This document shows, piece by piece, positions 48,648-57,469 of a DNA stretch of 64,000 nucleotides. Position 1 is the stretch's first letter. Each line of letters opens with the position of its first letter. The stretch is from Treponema socranskii subsp. buccale (lineage in GTDB: Bacteria; Spirochaetota; Spirochaetia; Treponematales; Treponemataceae): assembly GCF_024181585.1 (NCBI RefSeq), contig NZ_CP054258.1, positions 1,922,001 through 1,986,000 on the forward strand, in the 5' to 3' direction. The position numbers and the translations under genes were made by a program. The notes beneath the pieces were generated by a model, which was not told the DNA's origin, did no database searches, and saw only the letters and a list, made by a program, of their open reading frames with translations.

Positions 48648-49711
48648 TTGCCTCCGTCGTGAATGATATTTTCAAACACTTTTACGTTTTTACTTCGGAA
48701 ATACGAAAGAGCGGCGGCGACGTTTTGCGCATCCCCCTTTATTGCGGCGATAATCGCACCGAGAGGTTCGCCCTGAATGACATCGACGTTTGCAAGTACG
48801 ATATTCAAATTGACGCCGAACTTTCTCGACACTTCCGAAATGAGCGCATCTCCGACGGCATCTTTTTCGAACTGCAATTTAACAAGCGTACCGCCGCCTT
48901 GCGTGCCGATAAGAGCACCGCCCGATGCGAGCATATCGATTTTTGAAAGAGAAGATTGAGACGCGATAAATTTCTTTGTAATCTCCTGAACGGGTGATGC
49001 AAAAATGGAATACACATCCCCTTCTTCGACCACGCGACCGTTTTCCATCACCGCAACTTTATGGCATATCGATTTGATAACCGACATTTCGTGCGTAATG
49101 AGAACGATCGTAAGATTTAATTTTTTATTGAGCTCTTTCAAAAGCGAAAGAATCGATTCGGTCGCTTCGGGATCGAGCGCACTCGTCGCTTCGTCCGAAA
49201 GCAGCACGCTCGGATTGTTTGCAAGAGCGCGCGCAACAGCTACGCGCTGCTTTTGTCCGCCTGAAAGCTGCGACGGATACGCAGCGGCTTTATCGGTGAG
49301 GCCGACGAGTTCGAGCAGTTCGAAAACACGGGAGCGGATTTCCTCTTTTGCAAGCCCCGAATACGCAAGCGGGTATGCCACATTTCCGAACACGGTCGAA
49401 CGGTCGAGCAGATTGAAGTGCTGAAAAATCATGCCTATCTTTTTACGCACTTTTTTCATTTCGTGATTCGAAAGCCGTTTGAACTTTCCGCCTTCGTCCC
49501 GCGTGATGTCCGTTCCGTTTACCGAAATCGAACCGCTGTCGGGGACTTCGAGTAAATTGATACATCTGACGAGCGAAGATTTTCCCGCACCGGAATAGCC
49601 GATGATGCCGAAGATCTCGCCGTCGCGAATCCGAAGCGACACGTCTTTGATCGCTTCAACGCGTGCATCTTTGAGACGATACGTTTTGTTGACGTTTTGT
49701 AAGACAATCAT
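48644..49711 (-). CDS. metN: Methionine-type ABC transporter ATP-binding protein, 355 aa
   Basis: ATPase with Walker A GYSGAGKSSLVR, signature LSGGQKQRVAVARAL, Walker B VLLSDEATSALDPEATESIL and a switch His in ITHEMSVI. The C-terminal ~80 residues (TLVKLQFEKDAVGDALISEVSRKFGVNLNIVLANVDVIQG) are the NIL ligand-binding domain that lets internal methionine inhibit transport in MetN proteins. The promoter TTGACC-17-TATACT lies on the minus strand at 49740-49768. There is no room for a SAM riboswitch in the leader of about 20 nt. Confidence 0.95.
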   Translation of the reverse strand: MIVLQNVNKTYRLKDARVEAIKDVSLRIRDGEIFGIIGYSGAGKSSLVRCINLLEVPDSGSISVNGTDITRDEGGKFKRLSNHEMKKVRKKIGMIFQHFNLLDRSTVFGNVAYPLAYSGLAKEEIRSRVFELLELVGLTDKAAAYPSQLSGGQKQRVAVARALANNPSVLLSDEATSALDPEATESILSLLKELNKKLNLTIVLITHEMSVIKSICHKVAVMENGRVVEEGDVYSIFASPVQEITKKFIASQSSLSKIDMLASGGALIGTQGGGTLVKLQFEKDAVGDALISEVSRKFGVNLNIVLANVDVIQGEPLGAIIAAIKGDAQNVAAALSYFRSKNVKVFENIIHDGGK

Positions 49712-49739
49712 AATAACACTAATAACCTACTAAAATACT

Positions 49740-49768
49740 AGTATATATAATTTCACAAGCACGGTCAA
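49740..49768 (-). promoter_or_regulatory. metNIQ promoter
   Basis: TTGACC (49763-49768), a 17-bp spacer and TATACT (49740-49745) on the minus strand; expected start about 20 nt before ATG 49711. Confidence 0.65.
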
Positions 49769-49884
49769 CAGACCGCAGGCGAAAACGAAAAATCGCATAC
49801 CTTCCGCGCCGCCGGATCGCTTAAAAAACTTGACTTTTGAAAATGACGATGTACAATATTATTATATTCAAAAACGGAGAAGCT

Positions 49885-50709
49885 ATGAACAGTCTTACGG
49901 TGCTGCTCGAAAACACGCAGGCTGAACTGAAATCGGTTTCAGTCGAACACGGTCTTTCCCTTTTGCTCCGCGTCGACGATAAATCTTTTTTATTCGACAC
50001 GGGCGCGACGGGCATCTTTACCGAAAACGCACGATTGATGAACGTCCCGCTCGACGACGTGGAGTGCGTCGTCATAAGTCACTCGCACTACGATCACGCA
50101 GGCGGTTTTGCCTCTTTTGTCGAAACATACCGCGTACGCGAACTCGTTACCGGTCCCGATTTTTTTCTTCCGAAATACAATTTTCTAAACGGTGCGTTTA
50201 CGTACCTCGGCGCGAGTTTCGATAAAGCGCTGCTCGACAGCTGCGGTATCGCCCACAGAACATGCGACGGCTGCCTGCAGTTGAGCGATTCGCTGTACGC
50301 TTTTTCGGGGTTCGCCCGTACGCATGCATTCGAAACGATTCCCGAACGCTTCGTAAAAGGAGTCGTCGGCAATACCGTTCCCGATTTTTTCGACGACGAA
50401 GTCTGTCTCGTATACGACGGAGGCTCATCGCTTACGATCATCGTCGGCTGCTCGCATCCGGGTATACTCAATATGACGGCATCGGTAGCCGCACACTTCG
50501 ACAAACCCGTATCCGCCGTCTACGGGGGATCGCATTTGGTCGAAGCCGACGACGAACGTATCCGAAAAACGATCGAAGAACTGCAAAAAAAAGGCGTACG
50601 AAAAACGGGGTTCTGTCACTGCAGCGGAAACCGCGTCCACGAAATCATCGCAGAGACGAACGCCGTAACCGACTGCCGCCTTGCGACCGGCAGTGTCGTC
50701 GTACTGTAA
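49885..50709 (+). CDS. MBL-fold metallohydrolase, 274 aa
   Basis: Metallo-beta-lactamase fold protein with the metal motif VVISHSHYDHAGGF, FLFDTGATGIFTENA upstream, and later LTIIVGCSHPGILNM, VYGGSHLVEAD and FCHCSGN with further ligands. The architecture resembles the 7,8-dihydropterin-6-yl-methyl-4-(beta-D-ribofuranosyl)aminobenzene 5'-phosphate synthase-like group, but the substrate is uncertain. The start is placed at ATG 49885 (GGAG 7 nt upstream); an ATG at 49837 lacks a site. A GntP-type permease follows after 77 bp on the same strand. Confidence 0.85.
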   Translation: MNSLTVLLENTQAELKSVSVEHGLSLLLRVDDKSFLFDTGATGIFTENARLMNVPLDDVECVVISHSHYDHAGGFASFVETYRVRELVTGPDFFLPKYNFLNGAFTYLGASFDKALLDSCGIAHRTCDGCLQLSDSLYAFSGFARTHAFETIPERFVKGVVGNTVPDFFDDEVCLVYDGGSSLTIIVGCSHPGILNMTASVAAHFDKPVSAVYGGSHLVEADDERIRKTIEELQKKGVRKTGFCHCSGNRVHEIIAETNAVTDCRLATGSVVVL

Positions 50710-50722
50710 TCGCAGAGCATTA

Positions 50723-50760
50723 TCAAAATTATTAAACCGTATCGCATTTAATAATTTTGA
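50723..50760 (+). promoter_or_regulatory. 14-bp perfect inverted repeat before the second GntP gene
   Basis: TCAAAATTATTAAA (50723-50736) and TTTAATAATTTTGA (50747-50760) with a 10-nt spacer, ending 26 bp before the gene. It is AT-rich and without a T-run, so an operator or leader hairpin is more likely than a terminator. Confidence 0.55.
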
Positions 50761-50786
50761 AATATTTAATAAGCAGGAGGCTTTAA

Positions 50787-52127
50787 ATGTCAGGTGCGTA
50801 CATGTTGGCGGTTATTATCGTTGCGGTAATAGCCATGATTCTCGCGATCAGCAAATTGAAAATTCATCCGTTTATCGTGATGACGGTCATTGCGATCGCC
50901 GTCGGTTTGCTGTGCGGAATGAACACGGAAGACGTTATCGTCAAAGTAAAAACCGGTTTCGGGAACATTTTAGCGAGTATCGGTATCGTCATCCTCGCAG
51001 GTACGATCATCGGCACGATTCTCGAAAAGACGGGCGCGGCGCTGACGATGGCGAACACTATTTTGAAACTCGTCGGCAAAGAGCGGTCGGTTCTCACAAT
51101 GGGATTGACGGGTTACGTAACGGGTATCCCCGTTTTTTGCGATTCGGGCTTCGTCATCCTCTCGCCGATCAGCCGCGCGCTTGCGGCGCAGTCGAACAAA
51201 TCGCTTGCGGTTATGGCGACGGCGCTCAGCGCGGGTTTGTATGCGACACACTGTCTCGTCCCTCCGACGCCGGGCCCCATCGCAATGGCGGGCACGCTCA
51301 ATGCGAACCTCGGTTTGGTCATCGGGATCGGTCTTTTGATCTCGCTGCCGGCAACCTTTATGGGTATCCTGTATGCAAACAAAGTAGCAGGCAAAATCGA
51401 TATTCCGGCGAATCCCGAATATACGGTAGACGAGCTCGTAGAAAAATACGGCAAGCTTCCGGGTGCGCTGCATTCCTTCGCTCCGATCCTCGTACCGATC
51501 ATCCTCATCGCGTTGAAGAGCATCGGCGATTTTCCGTCGCACCCCTTCGGTACCGGTGCCGTAAAGATGTGCTTTTCGTTTATCGGAAACCCTGTCATCG
51601 CGCTGCTCTTGGGTATCGTCCTTGCGACGACGCTCATTCCGAAATCGGAAAAAAAGAATACGCTTTCGTGGGTCACCGACGGAGTGACTAATTCGGCGGG
51701 CATCCTCGCGATCACCGGCGCAGGCGGCGCATTCGGCGAAATATTAAAATCGCTTCCGCTCGCGGATGCGTTGAGCTCCTCTCTTTTACAGATGCACGTC
51801 GGCGTTTTCCTGCCCTTCATCATCGCGGCGATTTTAAAATCCGCGATGGGCGCATCCACGGTCGCGATGATTTTGACTTCTGCAATGGTCGCGCCGCTCA
51901 TGCCGGCTCTCGGCTTTACATCGGAAATCGGCAAAGTGCTCGTGATCATGGCGATAGGCGCGGGTTCGATGACGGTGAGCCACGCAAACGATTCGTACTT
52001 CTGGGTCGTTTCGCAGTTTTCCGACATGAACACGCAGCAGGCGTATAAGTGTCAAACGGGGGTAACGCTCGTACAGGGCATCACGACGATCATCGTCGTA
52101 TTTATCGTTTCGTTATTCGTGCATTAA
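50787..52127 (+). CDS. GntP family permease, second copy, 446 aa
   Basis: Sugar-acid transporter of the GntP family with about 12 helices. ILASIGIVILAGTIIGTILEKTGAALTMA, CDSGFVILSPISRALAAQSNK, ATHCLVPPTPGPIAMAGTLNANLG and SHANDSYFWVVSQFSDM near the end match the copy at 44278, with which it shares the family pattern but only moderate identity. GCAGGAGG lies 8 nt before the ATG. The substrate is unknown; the gene next to it (MBL fold) does not settle it. Confidence 0.9.
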   Translation: MSGAYMLAVIIVAVIAMILAISKLKIHPFIVMTVIAIAVGLLCGMNTEDVIVKVKTGFGNILASIGIVILAGTIIGTILEKTGAALTMANTILKLVGKERSVLTMGLTGYVTGIPVFCDSGFVILSPISRALAAQSNKSLAVMATALSAGLYATHCLVPPTPGPIAMAGTLNANLGLVIGIGLLISLPATFMGILYANKVAGKIDIPANPEYTVDELVEKYGKLPGALHSFAPILVPIILIALKSIGDFPSHPFGTGAVKMCFSFIGNPVIALLLGIVLATTLIPKSEKKNTLSWVTDGVTNSAGILAITGAGGAFGEILKSLPLADALSSSLLQMHVGVFLPFIIAAILKSAMGASTVAMILTSAMVAPLMPALGFTSEIGKVLVIMAIGAGSMTVSHANDSYFWVVSQFSDMNTQQAYKCQTGVTLVQGITTIIVVFIVSLFVH

Positions 52128-52194
52128 TATTATTATGATGAAGGGGCTGTTGAAAAAGTAACCGTCTTTGAGACTGCCCCCTTCCGTGCAGATC

Positions 52195-53937
52195 TTATCG
52201 CAGCGCATCGATATTCGCTTTGCCCGGCAAAACGAAGGGCAGTACATCTTCCGCAGAATCGATTTCGATGCGCACTAAAAACGGCTTTCGTTCCCGCTTC
52301 GGAGAAAACGCTTTTTCGTACCACTTTTCATCTTCGGCCGCATCGACCGCCTCTATGCCGAAACCTCGTGCGATTTCAACAAAATCGACGCGATGAGAAA
52401 ATTCGCTTGCAGCGTAGGTTCCGCCGAAAAGATATTTTTGCTGCTGATATACCATGCCGAGCGTACCGTTGTCGAAAACGATGACCGTCACCGCAAGGTT
52501 TTGCTCGGAAAGCGTTGCAAGCTCCTGAATGTTCATGAGGATGGAACCGTCGCCCGAAACACACACGACGCGGCATTCAGGGTGCGCGAGAGAGGCTCCG
52601 ATTGCGGCGGGCAGTCCGAATCCCATCGTACCGAGCGAGCCCGACGTAAGAAATGTTCTCGGCTTTTCGACGGGATAATACTGAGCCGTCCACATTTGAT
52701 GCTGACCGACATCCGTCGTAACGATGAGTTTGTCGCGCCTCATACCCGCTTTTTCAGCGAAAAGCGGAATCGAAGCGATACACTCGCGGGGATTGCCGTA
52801 GGACGATTTTTTTGCCGCACCGCAAAGGGGTGAAAACGTTTCCGTTTTTAGCTTTATGATCTTTTCAAGCCACACGGCGCGCGCTTCCGCGTTTTGCCAA
52901 TTCGATGCGAAAAGCTCCTGCTTTCGGGACGCAAGCTGCACGAGGATCGGAAAGACGGATCCGACATCGGCGACAACCGAAATATCGGCGTCGATGATTT
53001 TATCGACTTCAGCCGCATCGACGTCGATGTGCACGACGCGCGCTTTCGGACAAAACTTCGACACGACGCCCGTCGCCCTGTCGTCGAAGCGGACACCCGC
53101 GGCGATGACGAGATCGGCATCGTGCATAGCGACGTTTGCCGCGTAAGAACCGTGCATACCGACCATGCCGGCAAACATTTCAAAAGAGGAAGGCACGCAG
53201 CCTATTCCCATAAGACTCGTCACTACCGGCAGACGATAACTTTTCAGAAATTTTTGCAGTTCTTTTGCCGCCGCTTCCGAATTACAGCCCCCTCCGCAAA
53301 AGAGTACCGGACGCCGAGCTTCGGCAAGCGCATCGGTTATGCGATCCATACTCGAAGCGTATTCGGACGGCGGCGTATGAAAGCGTATATCGTGTATCGT
53401 AACGGATGCGATATCGGGCCACGAATCGAATTCACACGAAGAAAGCTGTACGTCGCGCGGAACGTCGACGAGTACCGGACCCGGCCGCCCGTTCACCGCG
53501 ATCGCAAAGGCTTCGGGAATCGCGACGAGCAGCTCTTTCGGAGATTTTACCATGATACTGTGCTTTGCAATCGGAAAGGAAAGGCCGAAAGTATCCGCCT
53601 CCTGAAACGCGTCGGTACCGATAAGGCTCGTATTCACCTGCCCCGTAATCGCAACGATCGGAACGGAATCGCTTCGGGCGTCGGCGACGGCGGTAAGGAG
53701 ATTCATCGCACCCGGCCCGCTCGTCGCAAAACAAACGGCGGGCTTTCCGGTACTCCGCGCCATGCCCTGCGCGATAAAACCCGCAGCCTGTTCGTGACGG
53801 GCGAGCACATGGCGGATCGAACTTTTCGCAAGCGCGTCGTACAGCGGCAAAATCGAACCGCCGGGGATTCCCGCCGCGACGGTGATCCCTTCCGTTTCGA
53901 GCAGCTTGACGATTATTTCGCTTCCCGTCTTTTTCAT
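52195..53937 (-). CDS. ilvB: Acetolactate synthase-type ThDP enzyme, large subunit, 580 aa
   Basis: Thiamine-diphosphate enzyme that condenses pyruvate with pyruvate or 2-oxobutyrate, first step of branched-chain amino acid synthesis. AAGIPGGSILPLYDAL with the catalytic Glu in ARHEQAAGFIAQGMARSTG (about residue 49), the central FAD-type domain (GAPIVRVD-like region replaced by VTSLMGIGCVP...GMHGSYAANVAMHDADLVIAAGVRFDDR) and the ThDP motif CVSGDGSILMNIQELATLSEQNL. The length is that of IlvB/IlvI. No small subunit (ilvN/ilvH) is adjacent, so a catabolic acetolactate synthase cannot be excluded. It lies 9 bp after the chemoreceptor gene, with no clear Shine-Dalgarno. Confidence 0.9.
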   Translation of the reverse strand: MKKTGSEIIVKLLETEGITVAAGIPGGSILPLYDALAKSSIRHVLARHEQAAGFIAQGMARSTGKPAVCFATSGPGAMNLLTAVADARSDSVPIVAITGQVNTSLIGTDAFQEADTFGLSFPIAKHSIMVKSPKELLVAIPEAFAIAVNGRPGPVLVDVPRDVQLSSCEFDSWPDIASVTIHDIRFHTPPSEYASSMDRITDALAEARRPVLFCGGGCNSEAAAKELQKFLKSYRLPVVTSLMGIGCVPSSFEMFAGMVGMHGSYAANVAMHDADLVIAAGVRFDDRATGVVSKFCPKARVVHIDVDAAEVDKIIDADISVVADVGSVFPILVQLASRKQELFASNWQNAEARAVWLEKIIKLKTETFSPLCGAAKKSSYGNPRECIASIPLFAEKAGMRRDKLIVTTDVGQHQMWTAQYYPVEKPRTFLTSGSLGTMGFGLPAAIGASLAHPECRVVCVSGDGSILMNIQELATLSEQNLAVTVIVFDNGTLGMVYQQQKYLFGGTYAASEFSHRVDFVEIARGFGIEAVDAAEDEKWYEKAFSPKRERKPFLVRIEIDSAEDVLPFVLPGKANIDALR

Positions 53938-53946
53938 AAACGTCGA

Positions 53947-56082
53947 TTACAGTTCAAACTGATCGATCTGCGATTCGATCTTTTGTATGGCCTCTTTCAT
54001 CCGCACCGAAATATTTTCCAACGCGGAACCGGTTTCGTTTATCTGCCGTGCGCCCGTCGCCATCTCATTTATGCCTTCTTTCATGCCGAACGCATTGTTT
54101 TGCAATTTATTGATTTCGATGAGAATCGATTTATTGCCGGACGCCATTTCGCGCGATGCGTTCTGTACGTTCGTCGTATTGTCGTTTACGACGCGCAGCG
54201 ATGCATCTATCTGTTTCGAACCTTCATTCTGTTCCTCCATAGCCTGTTTGATATACAGCACGAACCGATTCGTAACATTCAATTCGTCGGAAACCGATTT
54301 GAACACTTCACTCAATTGGGCGGAAGCGCCGACGACGCTGCTGATCGCCTGCTGTACGTTGCTGAGTTCTTCGCCGATGCGCTTCGACTGAGTCGCGGAG
54401 GATTTCGACAATTTACGGATCTCATCCGCAACGACGGCAAAGCCCTTTCCCGCTTTACCCGCATGGGCGGCTTCGATGGACGCGTTCATCGCAAGCAGAT
54501 TCGTTCGCGTTGCGATGTCCGCGATTATCGTATTCGCGTCCTGCAGCATATTGGATTGACTTTCGATCTGCTCGATGCGCGCGTTGACGTCGGTCTGTTT
54601 CATAAAACCGTCCTGCGCTTTATCGCGCAGCATTGAAAAGGATGTGACCATCTTATCGACCGATTGATTGACCGATGCGATACTGACGATCATCTCTTCG
54701 ATCGCGGCAGACGCCTCGGTCACGCTGCTCGATTGATTTTGAATCATCTGTTCAAGCGAGTCGATATTCGTCGCTATTTCGTTGACGGCGCCGACAGTCT
54801 GCGCTACGCTCGCCTCCTGTTTGTCCATCTGAGTATGTATGCTGCCGATATTCGCAATGATCTGCGTGATCGCGCTCGACGTATCGTCCGCGCTGCCGGT
54901 CATATCTTCACCGGCCGTAACGAGCGTCGCTTTGCTTTCTTTTACGTCTTTAACGATCGCATACAGCTTTTGAATAAATTTATTAAATCCCGTGACGAGC
55001 AAGCCGATTTCGTCGTCCGACGGCGCGTCGATCTTGACGGCGAGATTTGCGTTTCCTTCCGACAGCGCGATAAACGCCTGCGACACTTTTTGAAGCGGCC
55101 GCATAACCAAACCGAACACGCGGTTTGCGATAATCGAAACGAGGATGACGAGCAATACGACGACCGCCGCGAGGATTTCGATCATCTTGATGCCGATCGT
55201 TTTTGCGAGCTCCGTTCTTGCTGAGGAAAAATTGCTTGCAAGCGCCCACATGCCTGCAGGCTTACCTGCGACATCGAAAACCGGCCAATAGATGACGTAG
55301 TACCGGCTCTTTCCGATCGTATCCATTTTGGCATAACTTTTGCCCCGCACGAGCACCGCTTCGGAGCAATCGTCACCGACCGCAGCGGCAAGTATGTCGT
55401 TTTTTTCGTCCGAGATCGTCGATGCGACCGCTTCCGTACCGTCGTAAAGCATGACGTCGCAGCCGAAGATTTTGTGCGCCTTTTTCAAAAAATCGGCGGA
55501 CGATACGTTGAATCCCGAAACGATCGCTCCGATAACCCTTCGTTCGCTGTCGTATACGGGGCATCCCGCTCTGATCGCAAAACGAACAAGCACCGCCTTT
55601 TCATACGAATACGTCGCGCGGCCTCTGACCGCTTCCCTGACGGCGTTTTGATTGATGATGTTATCACCGAAGCGTTCCGAGTGTCCCCGCGCGATGATAT
55701 TGCCTCGCGTGTCGGTTAAAACGATAAAATCGACATGCATCTGTCCGATGAGTTCGGCAAGGATTTTATACGCATCGGCGTGACTGCGGCTGCGAGCGGC
55801 TTGCACGACATCGGGACGACCTGCGATCGATGCGGCCGCTCCCTCCGCACGTGACCCGAAGTCGTCGAGCAAAAGCTGAAAACCCGCAACGCTCGCTTTC
55901 GTCGACTGCTCGTGCTGTGCGGTCAGTATGCGATAAAAGAAAACGGCAAGCGCAAGTCCGCAGACGATCGCTGTAAAAAAAACCGTGATCCTGTTGACGC
56001 TGCTGAGTTTGCGTACGAGAGACGATTGTTTTTTTACGGCAGGGAGTTTAGGGAGTTTATAGAAAAAAGAGGTTTGTGTCAT
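53947..56082 (-). CDS. Methyl-accepting chemotaxis protein, 711 aa
   Basis: Transmembrane chemoreceptor. TM1 is near residues 30-52 ([22 protein letters not shown]), a periplasmic Cache-type domain spans ~55-295, TM2 is near 300-322 ([21 protein letters not shown]), then a HAMP region ([23 protein letters not shown]) and the cytoplasmic signalling domain with [36 protein letters not shown] at the hairpin tip. The ligand is unknown. AGGAG lies about 9 nt before ATG 56082. An ISAs1 element sits 70 bp upstream and may have separated the gene from a former promoter or neighbour (inference). Confidence 0.95.
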   Translation of the reverse strand: MTQTSFFYKLPKLPAVKKQSSLVRKLSSVNRITVFFTAIVCGLALAVFFYRILTAQHEQSTKASVAGFQLLLDDFGSRAEGAAASIAGRPDVVQAARSRSHADAYKILAELIGQMHVDFIVLTDTRGNIIARGHSERFGDNIINQNAVREAVRGRATYSYEKAVLVRFAIRAGCPVYDSERRVIGAIVSGFNVSSADFLKKAHKIFGCDVMLYDGTEAVASTISDEKNDILAAAVGDDCSEAVLVRGKSYAKMDTIGKSRYYVIYWPVFDVAGKPAGMWALASNFSSARTELAKTIGIKMIEILAAVVVLLVILVSIIANRVFGLVMRPLQKVSQAFIALSEGNANLAVKIDAPSDDEIGLLVTGFNKFIQKLYAIVKDVKESKATLVTAGEDMTGSADDTSSAITQIIANIGSIHTQMDKQEASVAQTVGAVNEIATNIDSLEQMIQNQSSSVTEASAAIEEMIVSIASVNQSVDKMVTSFSMLRDKAQDGFMKQTDVNARIEQIESQSNMLQDANTIIADIATRTNLLAMNASIEAAHAGKAGKGFAVVADEIRKLSKSSATQSKRIGEELSNVQQAISSVVGASAQLSEVFKSVSDELNVTNRFVLYIKQAMEEQNEGSKQIDASLRVVNDNTTNVQNASREMASGNKSILIEINKLQNNAFGMKEGINEMATGARQINETGSALENISVRMKEAIQKIESQIDQFEL

Positions 56083-56150
56083 AGTGTTTACTCCTAAATT
56101 TATATATTTACGTATTATGAAGCGTTTGTCAATTATATATATATCAAATA

Positions 56151-57388
56151 CACGGAAATCAAGTTTTGCCCAAAAGCGGTAATAATGCTTGAGGATTCAT
56201 AAGAGCACGGAACATAATACCGTTCAACGGCAGCTTCGATTGTGTCTCCCGCTTGTGTATGCGGATTATGTTCAGCGCAAACTTGTGCAGCATATTGAGA
56301 TTCTGCTGTACGTTCTTACTCTGCACCCTGCATCTGTCCTCGTCAAAATGTACATCCAACAGCCAATGCATCGATTCCACCGACCATTCCTCTCTTGCAT
56401 GATGGAGCAGCTCTTCCGCTCGTAACGCTTTACTTGAAATATAATAATGCCATTCTTCCGTCACCCCTTTGTTCGTCTCAAATCGCGTATGCACTGCTCC
56501 AATACATTTGAGTTCCGGCCATACTCGTCCTCCCGGCTGCCATGAAACATCATCACTCGTATATGCACTCCGTGTTTCTTTCCGCCCATGTCCTCTTTCC
56601 GTTTGCGTGATGCTGTCCATCGTCGCTCTCAGCTTTGTATCCTGAACATACTCCGCGATATCGTTCATAAGTGCTTCCTGATTGCCCTTCGCACTTAACA
56701 AATAATCCGCTTCCGCCCCAATTATCGCTTCGGCAGTCTCTATTTGACAGTTCATTGCGTCCGCGACCACCATACAGCCCTTAATTTCAAGCTCTTTTAT
56801 CAATTCCGGTACAGCCGGAATCTCATTACTCTTTGATTCGACTGTTCTTTGGGCAAGTGTCAGCCCCAATTCACCTATCTGTGCACTGATGATATGCAAG
56901 GGATTGTCGTATTTTTTCATCTTTCCCGTTGAGCGGATAGCTTTTCCGTCTATGGCTATCGTCAACGGCTGCTTCTTTTTCTTCTTGCTTTGTTCTTCCT
57001 CTTCCGTCTCAAGTTTTGCTGCAAGATTCGGTACAACCGAAGCTACCCATTGTTTCATACATTTATTCAGTGATTCAGGCCGTATGATTGCAAGCAGACT
57101 CAAAAGCCACCAATAGCACGGTATCCGTTTGATCCCGAAGGTTTCTTCCAGAAACTTTCTGACATGTTCGGTTGTTGCCCACTCGTGGATTTTCTTTACG
57201 CTTTGCAAATCGCACAGGCTTCCCAAAATCACGATGATAACCGCATCTTGTACGCTGCAAAAATACCCGTCGTATTCCCGTTCCGTCTCAAGCACTGCAA
57301 GTGCATCTTCTAATGTTTCCCACCTCATGCTCTTACTTTAGCATTTTATCGACTTTTTAAATAGGGGGCTTGAAAATTGATTTCCGTG
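56151..57388 (-). mobile_element. ISAs1-family insertion sequence with 9-bp target duplication
   Basis: 1238 bp. Terminal inverted repeats CACGGAAATCAA at 56151 and its inverse ending at 57388. The sequence TATCAAATA flanks both ends (56142-56150 and 57389-57397), a perfect 9-bp target duplication in line with the 8-10 bp of ISAs1 elements. Intact transposase inside, so the insertion is recent and possibly active. Confidence 0.9.
56159..57328 (-). CDS. ISAs1 family transposase, 389 aa
   Basis: DDE transposase of the ISAs1 (H-repeat-associated) group: N-terminal [27 protein letters not shown] and [21 protein letters not shown], then [14 protein letters not shown] (first Asp), [20 protein letters not shown] (second Asp region with the family's DAMxxQ), YLLSAKGNQ, the [24 protein letters not shown] block (Glu region) and a C-terminal [12 protein letters not shown]. 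Full length, no frameshift. It lies wholly within the IS. Confidence 0.95.
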   Translation of the reverse strand: MRWETLEDALAVLETEREYDGYFCSVQDAVIIVILGSLCDLQSVKKIHEWATTEHVRKFLEETFGIKRIPCYWWLLSLLAIIRPESLNKCMKQWVASVVPNLAAKLETEEEEQSKKKKKQPLTIAIDGKAIRSTGKMKKYDNPLHIISAQIGELGLTLAQRTVESKSNEIPAVPELIKELEIKGCMVVADAMNCQIETAEAIIGAEADYLLSAKGNQEALMNDIAEYVQDTKLRATMDSITQTERGHGRKETRSAYTSDDVSWQPGGRVWPELKCIGAVHTRFETNKGVTEEWHYYISSKALRAEELLHHAREEWSVESMHWLLDVHFDEDRCRVQSKNVQQNLNMLHKFALNIIRIHKRETQSKLPLNGIMFRALMNPQALLPLLGKT

Positions 57389-57457
57389 TATCAAATATGT
57401 GATATTTTCGTATATGTATGTATAAAAAAAGATCTATGAAAAAAAGCGGATATCTGT

Positions 57458-57463
57458 TATACT
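57458..57463 (+). promoter_or_regulatory. -10 box, leaderless arrangement for the gene at 57470
   Basis: TATACT six bases before ATG 57470; the -35 region (TATGAA at 17 bp) is weak. No Shine-Dalgarno. Confidence 0.45.
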
Positions 57464-57469
57464 ATTGAT

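Noticed and set aside
49712-49768. SAM riboswitch before metN
   Set aside because: The promoter lies about 20 nt before the start codon, leaving no space for an aptamer.
52130-52190. Terminator between the second GntP gene and ilvB
   Set aside because: GGGGCTGT and ACTGCCCC pair only with a mismatch and no T-run follows; support is too weak to list.
52894-54636. 580-codon open frame antisense across ilvB and the chemoreceptor
   Set aside because: It spans two well-supported genes on the opposite strand and has a shadow-type composition without motifs.
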